Origin: Algibacter miyuki
GTDB lineage: Bacteria; Bacteroidota; Bacteroidia; Flavobacteriales; Flavobacteriaceae
Reading direction: 5' to 3' (one strand)
Assembly: GCF_042427745.1 (NCBI RefSeq)
Contig: NZ_JBHMFA010000001.1
Length of the DNA stretch: 64,000 nucleotides
Part shown: piece by piece, positions 33,208 through 42,900 of the stretch
Numbering within the stretch: the stretch's first letter is position 1
How the letters are laid out: each line of letters starts with the position of its first letter
Position numbers and translations under genes: made by a program
Notes under the pieces: model-generated
Databases searched by the model: none
The model's input: the letters and a program-made list of their open reading frames with translations, nothing else
Told to the model about the DNA's origin: nothing

Positions 33208-34011
33208 GTGGCACACAACCCAAAACAACATCAGGTAAGAGCAAAGAAACATTTAGGACAGCATTTTTTAAATGATGAAACGGTGGCAGAGAAAATTGCA
33301 GACACGTTAACCTTAAATAATTACAAAACAGTTTTGGAAATTGGTCCAGGTATGGGTGTGCTTACCAAGTATATTCTTAAAAAACCGGTAACTACTTATG
33401 TGGTAGAGATCGATACCGAATCGGTGGAATATTTGCAAGCCAATTACCTTAATTTGGCACCGCGAATTATAGAAGAGGATTTTTTAAAATTCGATTTAAA
33501 TACGGTGCTTAACGGCGAACCATTCGCTATTATTGGGAATTTTCCTTATAATATTTCAACACAAATTGTTTTTAAAACGTTGGAAATGCGCGATCAAATT
33601 CCTGAGTTTTCAGGGATGTTTCAAAAGGAAGTTGCCGCCCGAATTTGTTCAAAGGAAGGCTCTAAGGTATACGGTATTATGTCGGTTTTGGTGCAAGCTT
33701 TTTACCATGCAGAATATTTGTTTACCGTACCGCCACATGTATTTAATCCGCCACCAAAAGTGGAATCTGGAGTGTTAAGGCTCACGCGTAAGGAGAATTA
33801 TGATTTGCCTTGCGAGGAAAAAATGCTTTTTAAAGTGGTGAAAACTGCTTTTCAACAGCGTCGAAAAACACTTCGTAACAGTTTAAAAACATTCAATTTG
33901 TCCGATAATTTAAAAGCAAATAGTATATTTGGCAAGCGTCCAGAGCAATTAAGCGTCGAAGCTTTTATTGAGCTAACGCAAATGCTTGAAAACAACGTTG
34001 AAACCTCTTAA
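33208..34011 (+). CDS. rsmA: 16S rRNA dimethyladenosine transferase RsmA (KsgA)
   Basis: 267 residues from the GTG at 33208. The longer ATG start at 33148 adds residues not typical of the family and lies upstream of a promoter-like TATCTTCG at 33171-33178, so the GTG start is preferred. Motifs are RAKKHLGQHFLND, the SAM-binding VLEIGPGMGVLTKYIL, and the catalytic GNFPYNIST. The enzyme dimethylates two adjacent adenines near the 3' end of 16S rRNA during 30S maturation. mgtE follows after 11 nt. Confidence 0.95.
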   Translation: MAHNPKQHQVRAKKHLGQHFLNDETVAEKIADTLTLNNYKTVLEIGPGMGVLTKYILKKPVTTYVVEIDTESVEYLQANYLNLAPRIIEEDFLKFDLNTVLNGEPFAIIGNFPYNISTQIVFKTLEMRDQIPEFSGMFQKEVAARICSKEGSKVYGIMSVLVQAFYHAEYLFTVPPHVFNPPPKVESGVLRLTRKENYDLPCEEKMLFKVVKTAFQQRRKTLRNSLKTFNLSDNLKANSIFGKRPEQLSVEAFIELTQMLENNVETS

Positions 34012-34022
34012 ATTCTTTCCAT

Positions 34023-35396
34023 TTGTCTGAAGAAAAAGAAAACATACAATTTCAGTTAACCAACGAACTCATTGGGCAAGTTGAGGAATTAATCGCTATT
34101 AAAAGTGATAAGGAACTCAAATCGCTTCTAGATGAATTTCACTATGCCGATATTGCTGAAATTCTAGATGAATTAAATCTAGAAGAAGCAGTGTATGTTA
34201 TTAAACTTTTAGATTCTGAAACAACTTCCGATATTTTAATGGAACTTGATGAGGATAATCGTGAAAAAGTTTTAAGAAACCTTTCTGCTAAAGAAATTGC
34301 CGAAGAAATTGAAGAATTAGACACGGATGATGCTGCGGATATTATTGCAGAATTACCAGAGAAACGTCAGCAAGAAGTTATTTCTCAAATTGAAGATGAA
34401 GCCCATAAAGCTGAAATCACCGAACTTTTAGCTTACGATGAAGATACCGCTGGTGGACTCATGGCGAAGGAGTTGGTTAAGGTTTATGATACTTGGACGG
34501 TAGCGGGTTGTTTACGTAGAATTCGCGGTCAAGCCGAAGAAGTTACCCGTGTACACTCCGTTTATGTGGTAAATAAACAAGGAAAATTAGTGGGAAGGCT
34601 CTCGCTAAAAGACTTAATTGTTGCAAAAAGTGAAAAGAAAATTGCTGATATATACATCTCTAGTGTCGATTTTGTAAACGTACATGATGATGTTGAAGAT
34701 GTGGCCAGAGTGATGGCGAAATACGATTTGGAAGCCATTCCGGTGGTGGACGAAAATCAAATCCTTTTAGGGCGTATTACTATTGATGATATTGTAGATG
34801 TTATTAAGGAGGAAGCTGAAAAAGATTATCAATTAGCAGCAGGTATCTCTCAAGATGTTGAGGCTGATGATAGTGTTTGGAAACTTACCAAAGCCCGCTT
34901 ACCATGGTTATTAATTGGTATGTTTGGAGGGTTGGGAGCTGCTGGAATAATCGAGCAATTTAACGACCACATGGGAGCATTTGTGGTGCTTTTAAGTTTC
35001 GTGCCATTAATACAAGCAACTGCAGGAAATGTTGGGGTTCAATCTTCAGCAATTGTCGTACAAGGTTTAGCCAATAATAGCATAGGAGGTAATATTATAA
35101 AACGCTTACTAAAAGAAGCTTTGTTAGGACTTGTCAATGGTTTTGCTATAGCTTGTATAGGTTTACTCGTTACGCATTTTGTGTTCAATACATCTTATAT
35201 GGTGTCTGTAACCATTAGTATTGCACTTGTAGCCGTGATACTTATGGCTGCATTAGTAGGTACATTTATTCCTATTTTTCTGGATAAACGAGGTATAGAT
35301 CCTGCCGTAGCAACAGGTCCGTTTATAACTACGAGTAACGACTTGTTTGGTATTTTAATCTATTTTCTTATCGCGAAAATTATGCTTGGGTTTTAG
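34023..35396 (+). CDS. mgtE: Magnesium transporter MgtE
   Basis: 457 residues from a TTG start (MSEEKENIQF). An N-terminal MgtE_N superhelical domain (~1-130, rich in ELDEDNREKVLRNL-type repeats) is followed by two CBS domains (RVHSVYVVNKQGKLVGRLSLKDL and YDLEAIPVVDENQILLGRITIDDIV). Then five membrane segments form the pore (PWLLIGMFGGLGAAG, LIQATAGNVGVQSS, PFITTSNDLFGILIYF). The cytosolic domains sense Mg2+ and close the channel. No ATG is available near the start and the gene is 11 nt after rsmA, so translation probably depends on coupling. Confidence 0.95.
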   Translation: MSEEKENIQFQLTNELIGQVEELIAIKSDKELKSLLDEFHYADIAEILDELNLEEAVYVIKLLDSETTSDILMELDEDNREKVLRNLSAKEIAEEIEELDTDDAADIIAELPEKRQQEVISQIEDEAHKAEITELLAYDEDTAGGLMAKELVKVYDTWTVAGCLRRIRGQAEEVTRVHSVYVVNKQGKLVGRLSLKDLIVAKSEKKIADIYISSVDFVNVHDDVEDVARVMAKYDLEAIPVVDENQILLGRITIDDIVDVIKEEAEKDYQLAAGISQDVEADDSVWKLTKARLPWLLIGMFGGLGAAGIIEQFNDHMGAFVVLLSFVPLIQATAGNVGVQSSAIVVQGLANNSIGGNIIKRLLKEALLGLVNGFAIACIGLLVTHFVFNTSYMVSVTISIALVAVILMAALVGTFIPIFLDKRGIDPAVATGPFITTSNDLFGILIYFLIAKIMLGF

Positions 35397-35421
35397 TTTG
35401 TAAACGGAATTCTTATTCTAT

Positions 35422-36612
35422 TTATACAAAATGCAATTGCTCAAACGATTTGTTAAGTACTTTTTCATCGTTTACTTCCAGCCATTGATTTAAAACCGTG
35501 GCATAAATGGTACGGAAATCAATTTCGAATTTTAAGTCGCCATTCGTGTCTAAATGACTTAAATCGGCCATGTTATTATATAAACCTTGCTTTTTAAGTT
35601 TTCCACCCATAACAAAAACATTATTTGCGGTACCGTGGTCTGTACCTACGCTGGCGTTTTGTTTTACACGACGACCAAATTCCGAAAAGGTTAAAATAAG
35701 GGTGTCATCAAACGTATTGTTGGTTTTTAAATCTTGGACAAAAGCGTCGATACTATTAGCGTAAATACCGAGTAATCGGTTTTGGCTATTTAATTGATTC
35801 ACATGGGTGTCAAAGCCATTTAATGCGCTATAAAATACTTTGGTTTCTAATCCTGAATTAATAAACTGAGCCGTTGTTTTTAGTTGTTTTCCAAAAGCGT
35901 TATTCGGATATTCTATTTTAGATGAAGTTGTTTTACTAGTTTCAAAAATATATTTAGCAGATGATTCTGCCGAAATCATCGATTTGTATAAATAGCCCAA
36001 ATTATGCTCACTTAAATGTGCATCGTTTTGATGTTTTATTACGTTTTTAAAATACGGGTCTTTCGATAAGTTGTAAAGTGTTTTAGCGTCCTGAGTAGCA
36101 ATAGCGTTCATGGTTTCGCCTTTCATGGCAAGGGATAAACTGTCGTTGATTTCAATGGCGCTATGTGGGTTTTTGCCGTATTGATCGAGGTAACGCCCCA
36201 ACCATCCGCTTTGCGAATATGTATCAGAATCGGTAGCGGTTTGCCAAATGTCCATCGATCTAAAATGCGACCGAATTGGGTTGGGGTAGCCCACATTATT
36301 TATAATGGTTAAATGCCCATCGTCATACAATTGTTTTAAAGGTTTTAAGCTTTTATGTAAACCAACTTCATCTGTTAATTTTATAACCTCATTTTTCTTA
36401 ATACCTAAAGTGGGGCGGGCTTTATAATACAAGTCGTTTTGGTAAGGAATTACGGTGTTTAACCCGTCATTTCCACCCGAAAGTTGAATAATAACCAGGC
36501 GTTTATAACCTAATTGGCTTTGTGCTACTCGCTCGAAAGCTTTTACAAAACTAGGCACAAAAAACAAGCTACTGGCGAGCGACGATTGTTTTAAAAATTT
36601 TCTTCTGTCCAT
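35422..36612 (-). CDS. DUF1501 domain secreted protein
   Basis: 396 residues from the ATG at 36612 (MDRRKFLKQSSLASSLFFVPSFVKA); an in-frame start three codons upstream is less natural. The RRKFLK opening resembles a Tat signal. DUF1501 motifs include LVIIQLSGGNDGLNTVIPY, RSHFRSMDIWQTA, FDTHVNQLNSQNRL and TLILTFSEFGRRVKQNASVGTDHGTAN. The family is related to alkaline phosphatase/sulfatase-like folds. It is almost always paired with a DUF1800 gene, as here, which it overlaps at its 5' end. Molecular function is unknown. Confidence 0.88.
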   Translation of the reverse strand: MDRRKFLKQSSLASSLFFVPSFVKAFERVAQSQLGYKRLVIIQLSGGNDGLNTVIPYQNDLYYKARPTLGIKKNEVIKLTDEVGLHKSLKPLKQLYDDGHLTIINNVGYPNPIRSHFRSMDIWQTATDSDTYSQSGWLGRYLDQYGKNPHSAIEINDSLSLAMKGETMNAIATQDAKTLYNLSKDPYFKNVIKHQNDAHLSEHNLGYLYKSMISAESSAKYIFETSKTTSSKIEYPNNAFGKQLKTTAQFINSGLETKVFYSALNGFDTHVNQLNSQNRLLGIYANSIDAFVQDLKTNNTFDDTLILTFSEFGRRVKQNASVGTDHGTANNVFVMGGKLKKQGLYNNMADLSHLDTNGDLKFEIDFRTIYATVLNQWLEVNDEKVLNKSFEQLHFV

Positions 36613-36614
36613 AA

Positions 36615-37994
36615 TTAGCACATTTGATATTCGGGTAACGACATAAGTTGTATACCATATTCCTGTTTAGAAACTTTGTTTAGCGACTCTAAATACAAGC
36701 GTGCACTATCACTAATAGGGCAGGCTAATAAGTGGTTTTCTATATCGTTGAGGTCTATGTTGGCAAATGCTTTATCGAAAGCCTTCCAATTGGCTTCTGT
36801 TTTAAAACGTTTGCCATAAGCTTTTTTAAAGGCATCTTTTTTTTCTGAAATAGCCTCATCTGAAATCCCTATTTTACTCTTGGAAATATACGATTGATTT
36901 AAAATTAATGATGGCAATTTTAGCCGTAGCGTAATGGTATTGCTGTCTATCCAACTTCGTCCACCTTTCCACCCAGCAACGTTTGGCGGATTTAATAAAA
37001 TTTGTCCCAATAACTTCTGAATATTAAATAACTGTCGAGGCGCTTTATATTTTATTGGCACCACTTGATTCATTCCAACCAATAATTCAATAGGGGATTT
37101 TATTTTCGTTCCTCTATTTTCATCATCATAAAACCAATCGGAAAGCATCATGTAGCGCATCAGGTTTTCGATGTTATAATCTTTATAAAATACATCGGTC
37201 ATTTGGTTTACATGGGTTTCATTTATGGTGTCGTTAACAAAATAGCGGTATATTTTTTCTGAAATAAAATAAGCGCATTGTTTTTTTTCTAGAATGAAAT
37301 CAATAATATCATCACCGTTAAAATTACCTGTTTTCTCGAAAAAAGTTTTATCGCTTTCATCGTGTGTTCGTTTTTTGAAAACAAATTCACCTTTCAAATT
37401 ATGACTATAGCCTGTAAATGCTTTGGCGCTTTCCTTAATATCGTTTTCGGTGTAATGCCCAACACCTAAAGTGAACAATTCCATGAGTTCTCGAGCAAAA
37501 TTCTCGTTCGGTTTTTGTTTCTTATTTTGTTTGGTGTTTAAGTATTTGGTCATGGCTGCTTCCTTGGAAATAGCTTTTACAAAATCTTTAAAATTACCTA
37601 AAGCATGTTCGCGTAATCGGTTATGGAAGTTTTGGGTGTATATGTAATTATTGTCTTCACATACAAAATGATTGGCCCAAAATAAGGTCATCTTTTCTCG
37701 AAGTAGAGCGTTGGAGTGTGATAGTCTATCAACCCAGGCCACGTTGAGTTCCTTGGTTTTTTCTCGGCTTAGCTTCTGAAATTTTTTAATGTTTTCTTTG
37801 AAATTATCCTGAGAGTCGTTTAGTAACTTGTCCATTTCCGAAGTATCAAGCCGCAAAGGTTTTATTTCTTTTGAAGATTCAATCAAGGCATTAACAACCG
37901 ATTTTTTACTCTTTTTTGAAAGTGTTTCGAGTTGTTTAGGAAGAATGCCGAAACCTACGCGCCAATATAAATGCTGAACATGTTTGCTTTTCAT
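36615..37994 (-). CDS. DUF1800 family protein
   Basis: 459 residues. Family segments are HLYWRVGFGILPKQLE, LREKMTLFWANHFVCED, YLNTKQNKKQKPNENFARELMELFTLGVGHYTENDIKESAKAFTGYS (in pieces) and PPNVAGWKGGRSWIDSNTITLRL. Here the usual clear signal peptide is lacking. Its stop is next to the start of the DUF1501 gene, so the two are one transcription unit. The pair is common in Bacteroidota and Planctomycetes; the function is not established. Confidence 0.88.
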   Translation of the reverse strand: MKSKHVQHLYWRVGFGILPKQLETLSKKSKKSVVNALIESSKEIKPLRLDTSEMDKLLNDSQDNFKENIKKFQKLSREKTKELNVAWVDRLSHSNALLREKMTLFWANHFVCEDNNYIYTQNFHNRLREHALGNFKDFVKAISKEAAMTKYLNTKQNKKQKPNENFARELMELFTLGVGHYTENDIKESAKAFTGYSHNLKGEFVFKKRTHDESDKTFFEKTGNFNGDDIIDFILEKKQCAYFISEKIYRYFVNDTINETHVNQMTDVFYKDYNIENLMRYMMLSDWFYDDENRGTKIKSPIELLVGMNQVVPIKYKAPRQLFNIQKLLGQILLNPPNVAGWKGGRSWIDSNTITLRLKLPSLILNQSYISKSKIGISDEAISEKKDAFKKAYGKRFKTEANWKAFDKAFANIDLNDIENHLLACPISDSARLYLESLNKVSKQEYGIQLMSLPEYQMC

Positions 37995-38075
37995 TTGAAA
38001 GTGTATTAAAAATGAACTCTGGTGTTTCTTTAGACTTATTTTTTATCTAAAGGTTTAATTCCGTGTAAAATACAA

Positions 38076-38110
38076 AAAAAACCGTCTTAATAAATTAAAA
38101 CGGTTTTTGG
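38076..38110 (-). terminator. Terminator after the ALDH7 gene
   Basis: AAAAACCGT (38076-38084) pairs with ACGGTTTTT (38100-38108), with an additional TTAA/TTAA pairing inside the loop. On the minus strand it is followed by a T tract. It ends the leftward aldehyde dehydrogenase gene. Confidence 0.8.
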
Positions 38111-38131
38111 TATTATATATTGAGTATATTT

Positions 38132-39685
38132 CTATAAATCAAATTTAATCCCTTGTGCTAAAGGAAGTTCTGTAGTGTAGTTAATCGTGTTTGTTTGTCT
38201 GCGCATGTACACTTTCCAAGCATCGCTGCCCGATTCTCGGCCGCCGCCCGTATCTTTTTCGCCGCCAAAAGCACCGCCAATTTCTGCGCCCGATGTACCA
38301 ATATTTACGTTTGCAATACCGCAATCAGAACCTTGAACGGATAAAAAATGTTCGGCTTCACGCAAATTATTCGTCATTATAGCTGATGATAAACCTTGAG
38401 CCACTTGATTTTGGATTTCAATGGCATTTTCAACGCCTCCACTGTATTTCAAAAGGTATAAAACAGGAGCAAAAGTTTCATGTTGTATAATTTCAAAATC
38501 GGGTTTTCCTTCGGCAATAGCTGGTTTTACATAGCATCCGCTTTCGTAACCTTCACCTTCAAGTACGGCGCCTGCAACTATAATTTTTCCGCCTGCTTCA
38601 ACTACTTTATCCAAAGCATTTTTATACATATTTACGGCATCGGTATCAATTAATGGTCCAACGTGGTTGTTTTCATCTAAAGGATTTCCAATACGGAGTT
38701 GTTTGTAAGCGTCTACAATAGCTGTTTTTACCGTGTCATATACAGACTCGTGAATAATTAAGCGCCTAGTTGATGTACAACGTTGTCCACAAGTGCCTAC
38801 AGCACCGAAAACAGCTCCAATAACCGTCATTTTTATGTCGGCATCAGGGGTAACAATAATAGCGTTATTGCCGCCAAGTTCTAATAAACTTTTGCCTAAC
38901 CGTCCTGCAACTTCTTGGGCTACAATTTTCCCCATTCGAGTAGATCCTGTTGCTGAAATTAATGGAATACGAGTGTCTTTCGTCATAAATTCACCCACTT
39001 TATAATCGCCATTAATTAAGGAAGAAATACCTTCGGGTAAGTTGTTTTCGGCAAATACTTCCGCAGCAATATTCTGGCAAGCAATACCGCAAAGTGGTGT
39101 TTTTTCACTGGGTTTCCAAATACAAACGTCACCACAAATCCAAGCTAAAGCGGTATTCCAAGCCCAAACCGCCACGGGGAAATTAAATGCGGAAATAATA
39201 CCAACCACACCAAGCGGATGGTATTGCTCGTACATGCGGTGTCCGGGGCGTTCGGAGTGCATGGTTAGTCCGTGAAGTTGGCGCGATAAACCCACGGCAA
39301 AATCGCAGATATCTATCATTTCTTGTACTTCTCCCAAGCCTTCTTGGTAGCTTTTTCCCATTTCGTATGATACCAATTTGCCTAAAGCTTCTTTTTTTTC
39401 TCTTAGTTTATCTCCAAACTGACGTACAATTTCTCCACGCTGCGGTGCGGGAAGTGTTCTCCAGGTTTTAAAGGCGCTCGTTGCTTTTTCCATAACGACA
39501 TCAAAATCGGCTTTGGTTGTTGCTTTTACTTGTCCAATTAATTGACCATCTACAGGGGAAAAACTGTCGATAAGATCTCCGTTGGAAAATTTTTGACTTC
39601 CGGTTGATGTGCCTTCATTTATAGAATTAACGCCTAAAACTTTAAGCGCCTTGTGTATACCGAATTGATTGGCTATAGTTTGCAT
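38132..39685 (-). CDS. amaB: Aldehyde dehydrogenase, ALDH7 family (aminoadipate-semialdehyde dehydrogenase-like)
   Basis: 517 residues. Motifs are FNFPVAVWAWN and WKPSEKTPL (NAD site), the catalytic Glu269 in LLELGGNNAI and the nucleophile Cys303 in GTCGQRCTSTRR. GQRCTSTRR and the closing VNIGTSGAEIGGAFGGEKDTGGGRESGSD are typical of ALDH7/antiquitin. Family members oxidise alpha-aminoadipic semialdehyde (lysine catabolism) or related aldehydes. The substrate here is inferred from family membership only; no lysine-degradation genes lie beside it. Confidence 0.82.
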   Translation of the reverse strand: MQTIANQFGIHKALKVLGVNSINEGTSTGSQKFSNGDLIDSFSPVDGQLIGQVKATTKADFDVVMEKATSAFKTWRTLPAPQRGEIVRQFGDKLREKKEALGKLVSYEMGKSYQEGLGEVQEMIDICDFAVGLSRQLHGLTMHSERPGHRMYEQYHPLGVVGIISAFNFPVAVWAWNTALAWICGDVCIWKPSEKTPLCGIACQNIAAEVFAENNLPEGISSLINGDYKVGEFMTKDTRIPLISATGSTRMGKIVAQEVAGRLGKSLLELGGNNAIIVTPDADIKMTVIGAVFGAVGTCGQRCTSTRRLIIHESVYDTVKTAIVDAYKQLRIGNPLDENNHVGPLIDTDAVNMYKNALDKVVEAGGKIIVAGAVLEGEGYESGCYVKPAIAEGKPDFEIIQHETFAPVLYLLKYSGGVENAIEIQNQVAQGLSSAIMTNNLREAEHFLSVQGSDCGIANVNIGTSGAEIGGAFGGEKDTGGGRESGSDAWKVYMRRQTNTINYTTELPLAQGIKFDL

Positions 39686-39953
39686 GGATTGTGAATTTGT
39701 GGGTTTTGTGTTGTTTTCTTACGAATATAATAATAAAAAACCTTTTTTACTGAAATTACTCTTTTAAATATAAGGTTGTTTAAAGTGTTTTTTACAAGAT
39801 TGAATGAGCTATACTGTTTAAAAATCTTTAACTTTGTGATGAAATTAACAAAGCCTAAAAAACTAATTCTCAGTAATTGAACGTAATTTTATTAAGATTG
39901 CCTTGTGTCTTTTTTTTCATAAAACCGTTCGTTTTTATTTAACCTCATAGTTT

Positions 39954-42900
39954 ATGTCTTTTAAAAAGCTATTCATTTTTGTTACGCTTATTGCGTTAGT
40001 TGTTTCTTGTAAAAAAGAAGTTGTGGAAACTGATAATATTTTCAAATTCCGCGATTATATCAGTTACACCACTTCGGGGCGTGTTTCGGTAGCAAAACCC
40101 ATTCAAATTAATTTAACCAATCCGGTTGAAGGTTGGGAAATGGGGCAAGAAATAACCGATAATATCGTGAGTATAAAACCTCATGCACAAGGTAAATTAA
40201 CCGTTGGGAATAACCATACGCTGTTGTTTACGCCCGACGAACCTTTGGCCGCTGATACTGAATATGCTGTAACCGTTAAATTGGGCGAAATTTATAAAAA
40301 TATACCAGCAGATTATACAAATTACACCTTTCAGTTTAAAACCATTACGCCAAATTTCAATATAGAAACGCAGTATTTACAATCGTATAGCAAAAATTGG
40401 CAATACCTGGAAGGCGTTATAAAATCGGCAGATATTATTTCAATTACAGATGCTAAAAACTTAGTTGAAGCATCGCAAAGCGGAAAAAAACTAAACCTAG
40501 TTTTTAATGAAGCCAGCAAAACGGCAAAATATTTCGAATTTAAAATTGATAGTATTCATCGAAATATTGAAGATGATAAAATTTTAATAACATGGAATGG
40601 GAAACCAATAAACGCATCTAGCGAGGGAGAGAATTCCGTAAACATTCCGGGTATTAATAATTTCAGTATTGTTGATGTTGATGTGGTGCAATCGCCAGAA
40701 CAATATTTGGCAATCAATTTTTCCGATCCTTTAAAAAAACAACAAAATTTTGATGGATTAGTCACTATTCAGAATGGGAAAAACCCAAAATATATAGTCG
40801 ATGGACATGTTTTAAAAGTATATCCAGAGAGTAAATTGGTGGGGAATATTCAGGTTGATATTTTTCAAGGTATTAAAAACACAGACGATTTTAAACTTAA
40901 AAAACCGTTTTCAGAAACCATAGCTTTTGAAGATATTAAACCACAAGCTCGACTTATTGGAAATGGTACTATTTTGCCTAATTCAGAAGCTTTGAAATTT
41001 AATTTTGAAGCCGTAAACTTGAGCGCTGTTGATGTACGCGTGATCAAAATTTTTGAGGACAATGTACTTCAATTTCTTCAAGACAATAACTTGAATTCGG
41101 ACAATCAATACGAAATAAAAAAAGTAGGGCGTCGCATTGCAAAACAGACTATTCAGCTTCAATCTTCCGAAGAAAATACAGGGAAATGGAAAGCGTATAG
41201 TATCGATTTATCTCAGTTTTTTAAAGCCGATCCGGGAGCTATTTATCGTGTAGAGGTGAGTTATACTAAAAGTTATTCTTTATACGATTGTGAAGCTAAT
41301 GCGGGAACATCAAACACTCAAGACGATGGTTATGATGATTACTATGACGATGAATATTATGAAGGTGATTTAGCTGAAATAGATTCGGAAGATGAAGATT
41401 TACGTGAGGAAGCCTATTGGGATAATTTAACTTACCGTTATAAAGATTACAGTTATAATTGGCGTGAAGAAGAGAATCCTTGCCATGATGCCTATTATGG
41501 CGAACGCAGAATAGTATCGCAAAATATATTGGCTTCTAATTTGGGGGTTATTGTAAAGCAGGGCGCGAATAATTCGTATTATTTCGCAGTTTCAAACATT
41601 TTAAACACCAACCCAGAGCCGAATACTAGAGTGGCACTTTATAATTTTCAGCAACAAGAATTGAGCAGTGGTATCACAGATAGTGAAGGTTTAACTTTGA
41701 TTGATTCTGATAAAAAAGCAGCTTTTGCTATTGTTTCTAAAGGAAAAAACACCACTTATGTGAGGCTGCACGATGGTAATTCCTTGTCATTAAGTAAATT
41801 CGATGTTTCAGGAAATCGTTTGCAACGCGGACTTAAAGGCTATATTTATGGCGAACGTGGTGTTTGGCGTCCGGGTGATACGTTGCATTTAACTTTTATG
41901 TTGAATGATAAGGCTAATAAATTACCAAGCGGGCACCCTGTGAAAATGGAAATTACCGATCCGAACGGAAAATTAGTGTATAAAAAAGTAACTACAGATG
42001 AATTAAACAATGTGTTTAAATTTACTGTACCAACGTCTCAAGAAGATAAAACTGGCGATTATAACGCGAAAGTTTCGGTTGGTGGCGCTACGTTTTATAA
42101 AAGTTTATCTATTGAAACTGTAAAACCAAATCGTTTAAAAATTAAGGTAGATTTTGAAAATGAAATCCTGACAAACAATACGCCTTTAAAGGGTATGTTG
42201 GATGTGAAATGGCTGCATGGTGCACCCGGGAAAAACTTAAAGGCTGAAATTAAAGCGAAATTTAGCACAGCGCATACGGCTTTTGAAAATTTTAAGCAAT
42301 ATACTTTTAACGATCCTACGCGTGTTTTTCAAACCGAAGAAGCTATTGTTTTTGATGGAAAAGTTAATGAAGAAGGTTTAGCTGAAATTAACAACAAATT
42401 GGCTGTTGGTAAAAATGCGCCTGGTATGTTGAATGTACAATTTTTAGTGCGTGCTTTTGAAAACGGAGGCGATTTTTCGATGGATGCGTTTACTAAACAA
42501 TACGCGCCTTACGAATCTTTTGTGGGGTTGCGTTCACCGGAAGGTAATGCTTACGGTTCGTTTTTTACAGATGAAAATCAAACTTTTGATGTGGTTGTGG
42601 TCGATGCCAATGGCAAGCCTTTAAAACGCAATAATTTAGAGGTTAAAGTCTATAAAGTAGAATGGCGTTGGTGGTGGAATTCGTCTTATGATGATTTATC
42701 GAGCTACGTGTCTACTAGTTATCACCGTCCGTATTTTGATTCAAAAGTAAATACCGATGCCAATGGAAAAGGGACTTTTAAATTGATTATTCCTGATGAT
42801 GCTCGCGGACGATACTTGATTAGAATTACCGACCCAGTTAGTGGTCATGCCACAGGAAGAACGGCTTATTTCTATAAAAATTGGTGGCAAAAATCGCCTT